From assembly GCA_013368315.1 (NCBI GenBank), contig JAACJM010000140.1, positions 124,001 to 188,000 on the forward strand: DNA of 64,000 nt, written 5' to 3'. Within the stretch, counting starts at the first letter, position 1; every line of letters starts with the position of its first letter. Source of the stretch: Tetrapyrgos nigripes. Lineage: Eukaryota > Basidiomycota > Agaricomycetes > Agaricales > Campanellaceae. The position numbers and the translations under genes were made by a program. The notes under the pieces are model-generated. The model was not told the DNA's origin. It made no database searches and saw nothing but the letters and a program-made list of their open reading frames with translations. Below, in pieces: positions 60,352 through 64,000 of the stretch.

Positions 60352-62395
60352 GTGGCAGGAGGCGCAGTGGAGCTCCACTGTCGAAAATGAGTGAAAAGCT
60401 TCAAACAACAGCTATCCGGCTATTGAGGAGTCGCCAAGCTGCTTGTACGACACAGAAAGGTTGCCATGAGCTGTGGAATCGTGATGGACAGGCCGAATCT
60501 CACTGCAGTCCATCGAACGCTGGAACGCGTTCAGACCGCGATTTCGGTGAACTCTGAACTTGAAGCAAACGGCCATGATGTCTTTCAGAATAGCGACAGA
60601 TAGTGGTCGTACTCCTAAAGCTTCTATCGCGTTGCGAGTGCAAAGAGCTATAATCATGCAACGGTGATAGATTGATGGTGTAGACGGTGGTCTGTTGCAA
60701 TGAAATGGCCCATGGCCATGGGTACCAGATTAAGCCATGGACATCTCCGGACACTGTCCCCTGTATTTCTGTATTTCAGATAGTTATGTCACTTATCAGC
60801 TTCGTAAGTGTAACAATCGTACTCAACTGTTCCTCTAGACGAGAGGCGATACTAGTGTAAAATTTCCGGTCTTGAAGCGGAGCTTGACTTTCTGCTTGGA
60901 GAAGTGTCTGATATGAAAGCAAGCCTACGTTAGTGTTGGCACCAGCCAGCGGTAGCTCACGAATTGACAAGTCTTACTCGTAGTACCAGATCATGGTAAT
61001 GCCTCGGCATTTCGGGCATTTCGGATTTGGCATTTGAATCCGACATGACCATGAAGTATAACGATTATCCTTGCCGAGTTTCGTCCTGCAGAGAGAAACA
61101 GTGTCAGACTTCGGCGTCGGTTTTACAGAGAATAGTACCATTAATCTGTGCTGTAGTAGTAATTATTAGCCTCTGGAAAATCCAATACCCATCTACTGCT
61201 AGTACCGTTAGTAGCGTTCCAAAGACACTAAAACATAACGTTAAGTAACTCACTGCTTTGCACTTGTATAACAACCAAGGGCTAGACTTTCGTGTTAGCG
61301 GCGGATACCTTCATCAATAATCTGGATCACGATGCTGCGCTGGCACAATGTTTTACTGTATATGTTAGTGGTTTTGTTCTGACTTTATGTGGATTTTTCA
61401 TTCGCTGAAAGGATTGAGGTTTTCGGTCAGAGGGACAAGGTACCTAGAGTTCTTTGAATATCCTCTGGAAGATGCCGCTAAAGACTTGACAGTATTGATA
61501 GTCTTCACCATTGACAGATTTGTCACGGTAAATTCCGCTGTCCACTGAAGTGCAGCCGCGATCCTTTTTACAGCACTGACGATAGGACCATGATGGTCAT
61601 ATATACGGGCAGTGCCGAAGATCCTAGAACAGACAAGAGGCTCGCAGCACCAGTTTGTCCTGAGTCTACATATACGGAAGCCAAGAAACTGGTTGACGAC
61701 TTGTAACGCGGCACAATCATTGCCGATTATGTTGCATGATTTCAACTTGCATTATTAACGTGCTTAATTTCAGAATGCACTCCCATCTGGCAGACAAGAA
61801 CTGCTCATCTCAGCATGGAGGCCCCCCGAGGAACGCGTCTACAATCATTACTTCGAGTTGGGAACTGCGTTGCCATCGGGGTGCCTGCCACTGAAGAAAA
61901 AACCCAGTCATCGGGGACTCGGGGAACCGGCGAAAAGTTGAAGGCCAGCCGGTCTTTCTTGGAGCGAGGAGAGATCTGTTGGCCTTTATGCTTTACAAAG
62001 AGAGTGATGGCAATTGTTAACTTGAGGAAGCTTGTTACAGAATGAGTCAATTTGAATCTTGAAAGCCTCGGCGAAGAGAAGTTGCGAACAAGTTGCGAAG
62101 AGAAGGTAAGTAAGAGTCCTTCATGAAACAGAGTTTTGAATAATCCTCTGGGCCACAGCGTTGCTTTGAATTGGGATTTTGGCGGTCTGTTGTTCAGAGA
62201 GACAAGTTTGCTGGAACTTGAAGTTCATTGAAGAAGTTGAAGTCCTCAAAATTCGAAAATTGTTTGGCCCAGTCGTGAAAAGCAAACAAGGCCGGTCAGC
62301 TGACGAACTACGTCTTCCAAATTTGTCGCACTGGCATTGCCCTTGGTGGCAGCTGCGTCACTGTTACTAGGTCTTTTCTCTTTTTCTTTTCAACC

Positions 62396-64000
62396 ATGAC
62401 CACGCCCGGGTCAAGCAATCTGCCAAGCACACCGCGTAGGACCTTTGGAAATGACGAGTCCGCTCTCGACGATGAGCACGAAACCCCTACACGATCTGCA
62501 ATGCGTAGAGCGCTTGGCCGAGTATCCTTTGGAACTGCAAGCATTCGACGCCCCAGCTTTGGAGCGAGATGGAGGAATGACGGAAATAATCGAGATCCTG
62601 AAGGTGGCCCAGATCCTACTGCCACACCGTCCAAGGAACGCCCGCCTATACCCAGTGTCGTGCAATCATCCGGGGAAAGTTACATGACGCCTTTGCCAAT
62701 CATACCCATGGTTGTGCTGTCCATTGTAAGCTCGAAACATACTCTATCTGCTCCTTTTGTATGCTAATGCTTCAAGTTGTATAGGCCATGCTTGGAGAGT
62801 TTCTGACCGCGAGCGTCTCAGGTCCATTCATGTTGTTTATGGTGAAAAGTGCGCCCGCGTTTTTGCAATTGGTCGACGAAGCACTGATTTAGTATCTTAG
62901 GCTTTGGAATAGAAGATGAAGCTGAAGTTGCTTTCATGACGGGTATTTTGGGTGCGTAACGAATTCATATCTGGAATTCCCAATCGGTCCGATAGCACCT
63001 GCATGCGTTTGTTTCACCTTCTTTGCTCGTTCATTCTTTCAGAATGGCATCTTTATCTGACTTTTTCTTTTGTGTCCAGTCGCATCCTTCTTCCTGACCC
63101 AGTTCCTTACTTCCTTACTCTGGGTGCGTAAGCTTTACTAAATCCTTCCACCTCAACCTTATATCCCTCCCGCAGGCAACCGTTGCTGATAAACATGGTC
63201 GCCGGGCCGTTTTGTTCGTTTCTTTGTTTGGTAGCGCAATCACCTGTGCTACCTTTGGGACATCTTCATCATTCCCGCAAGCTATCTGCATTCGTTTGCT
63301 CCAGGGAATTTTTGGCGGTGCAGTTGGTGTTGCTCGGAGCTCTGTAGCTTTTGTTACGGATTCTTCAAATGAAGGTCGCGCATATGCAATCCTAGGGTGC
63401 GTCTGCAGGATTTCTTTCGCCTTGATCGAGGTTGGCTAACTACCATTTCAGCTTCTGTTGGGGTTTTGGTGGTGTTGCTGGTGCTATCATTGGAGGAACA
63501 TTCGAGACGCCTGTACGCAATTGGCCAACCACCTTCGGGACAATTCCTCTCTTCCAGAAGTACCCCTACTTGTTACCAACTCTCATTGCTGCCTCTGTCA
63601 CATTCTTGGGTGTGTTATATCTTGCTATCATGAGGATATATGCCGACAAAATCCTTTTTAGGCTCCATCCTTTCCTTATTCCTCGGACCAGACGGAGGAC
63701 CGAGAGAAGGAGCCATTCAACTTCCGCCAGAGAAGGCTGACAATCAACATCCAACCATTCCTGAAGAAGAATCTATGCCTCCAAGTCCTATCTTCGAAGA
63801 TATTCCAGCTAAAGATACCCTCACCGGTTCCATACGCAAGAAAGTTGGCAAGAGATTGTCTTCCTATTTCTCCAGCCGTGTCCCAGATACACAAAGTACA
63901 TCCTCTAATCCTGCTCCCTCATCCCCAGTCCCGATTCTGCAGCCTCCAGTTCGACTGGACAGGCCTCGCGTGCCTTCGAATCGGAGTAGGCTCGGCGGCT
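62396..64000 (+). CDS. Major facilitator superfamily transporter (YCR023C-like), 3' end cut by window edge
   Basis: Membrane transporter with a long cytosolic N-terminus. It starts MTTPGSSNLPSTPRRTFGND, then runs about 100 polar residues to the first helix (PLPIIPMVVLSIAMLGEFLT). Exons joined at GT-AG introns add SGPFMLFMVKSFGIEDEAEV, ASFFLTQFLTSLLW and the family loop signature ATVADKHGRRAVLF. These are followed by RLLQGIFGGAVGVARSSVAF, GFCWGFGGVAGAIIGGTFE, LLPTLIAASVTFLGSILSLF and a long central loop. The sequence is still open in that loop (DRPRVPSNRSRLGG) at position 64000, so helices 7-12 lie outside. It resembles fungal DHA-type or zinc-induced-facilitator-like carriers; the substrate is unknown. 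It could export the terpene, but adjacency is weak evidence. Confidence 0.9.

Larger units (their letters stand above)
56917..62395. other. Gene-poor 5.5 kb stretch downstream of the terpene synthase
   Basis: A 199-codon plus frame at 57022-57621 is open but is made of pyrimidine-rich sequence with no domain or signal, and I take it as 3' flanking sequence. Frames at 59711-60046, 61027-61248 and minus 61398-61745 are likewise unsupported. Real structure here is the dispersed repeat (58067-58108) and the inverted-repeat element (60219-60351). Confidence 0.45.

Overview
The window reads as nuclear DNA of a mushroom-forming basidiomycete (Agaricomycete). The genes are split by many 45-65 nt GT-AG introns. 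The gene content is typical of that group: a class I sesquiterpene synthase, an F-box/LRR protein, small cysteine-rich secreted proteins, two members of a seven-transmembrane family, a berberine-bridge-type oxidase, histone H3 with fungal residues, and an intron-containing tRNA-Lys. No rRNA, organellar or viral sequence was recognised. Assignments rest on reading the translations and splice sites; no database search was run.

Left third (1-23 kb): a partial HAD phosphatase at the left edge, myo-inositol oxygenase (MIOX), a 4.7 kb gene-poor stretch holding a small inverted-repeat element, an aldo/keto reductase, histone H3, a RlpA/expansin-like secreted protein, a thaumatin/glycopeptide-like secreted protein, an F-box gene with one doubtful junction, and a secreted protein of unknown function. 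MIOX and the reductase could act in consecutive steps (inositol to glucuronate to gulonate), but that link is inference.

Middle (23-35 kb): two paralogous seven-transmembrane genes, a 70-residue single-pass membrane protein, and between them a Fic (AMPylation-type) gene that looks damaged. A 3.7 kb repeat-rich stretch follows, with a long imperfect hairpin, a 67-79 bp minisatellite, a degenerate repeat array and a dispersed repeat. It ends at tRNA-Lys(UUU).

Right-centre (35-50 kb): a recent 4.2 kb tandem duplication (36239-40427 and 40428-44736) is the most striking structure. It duplicated a FAD-linked oxidase and joined the 5' part of a short-chain dehydrogenase in frame to the 3' part of an OB-fold-like gene. 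The resulting chimera has since been broken by a 5-bp deletion. Next come the intact OB-fold-like gene, a DUF4112 protein and the ribosome-biogenesis WD40 protein PWP2.

Right end (50-64 kb): a sesquiterpene synthase stands alone between two gene-poor stretches of about 5.5 kb. One of these carries a 133-bp inverted-repeat element and a second copy of the dispersed repeat. A major facilitator transporter runs off the right edge.
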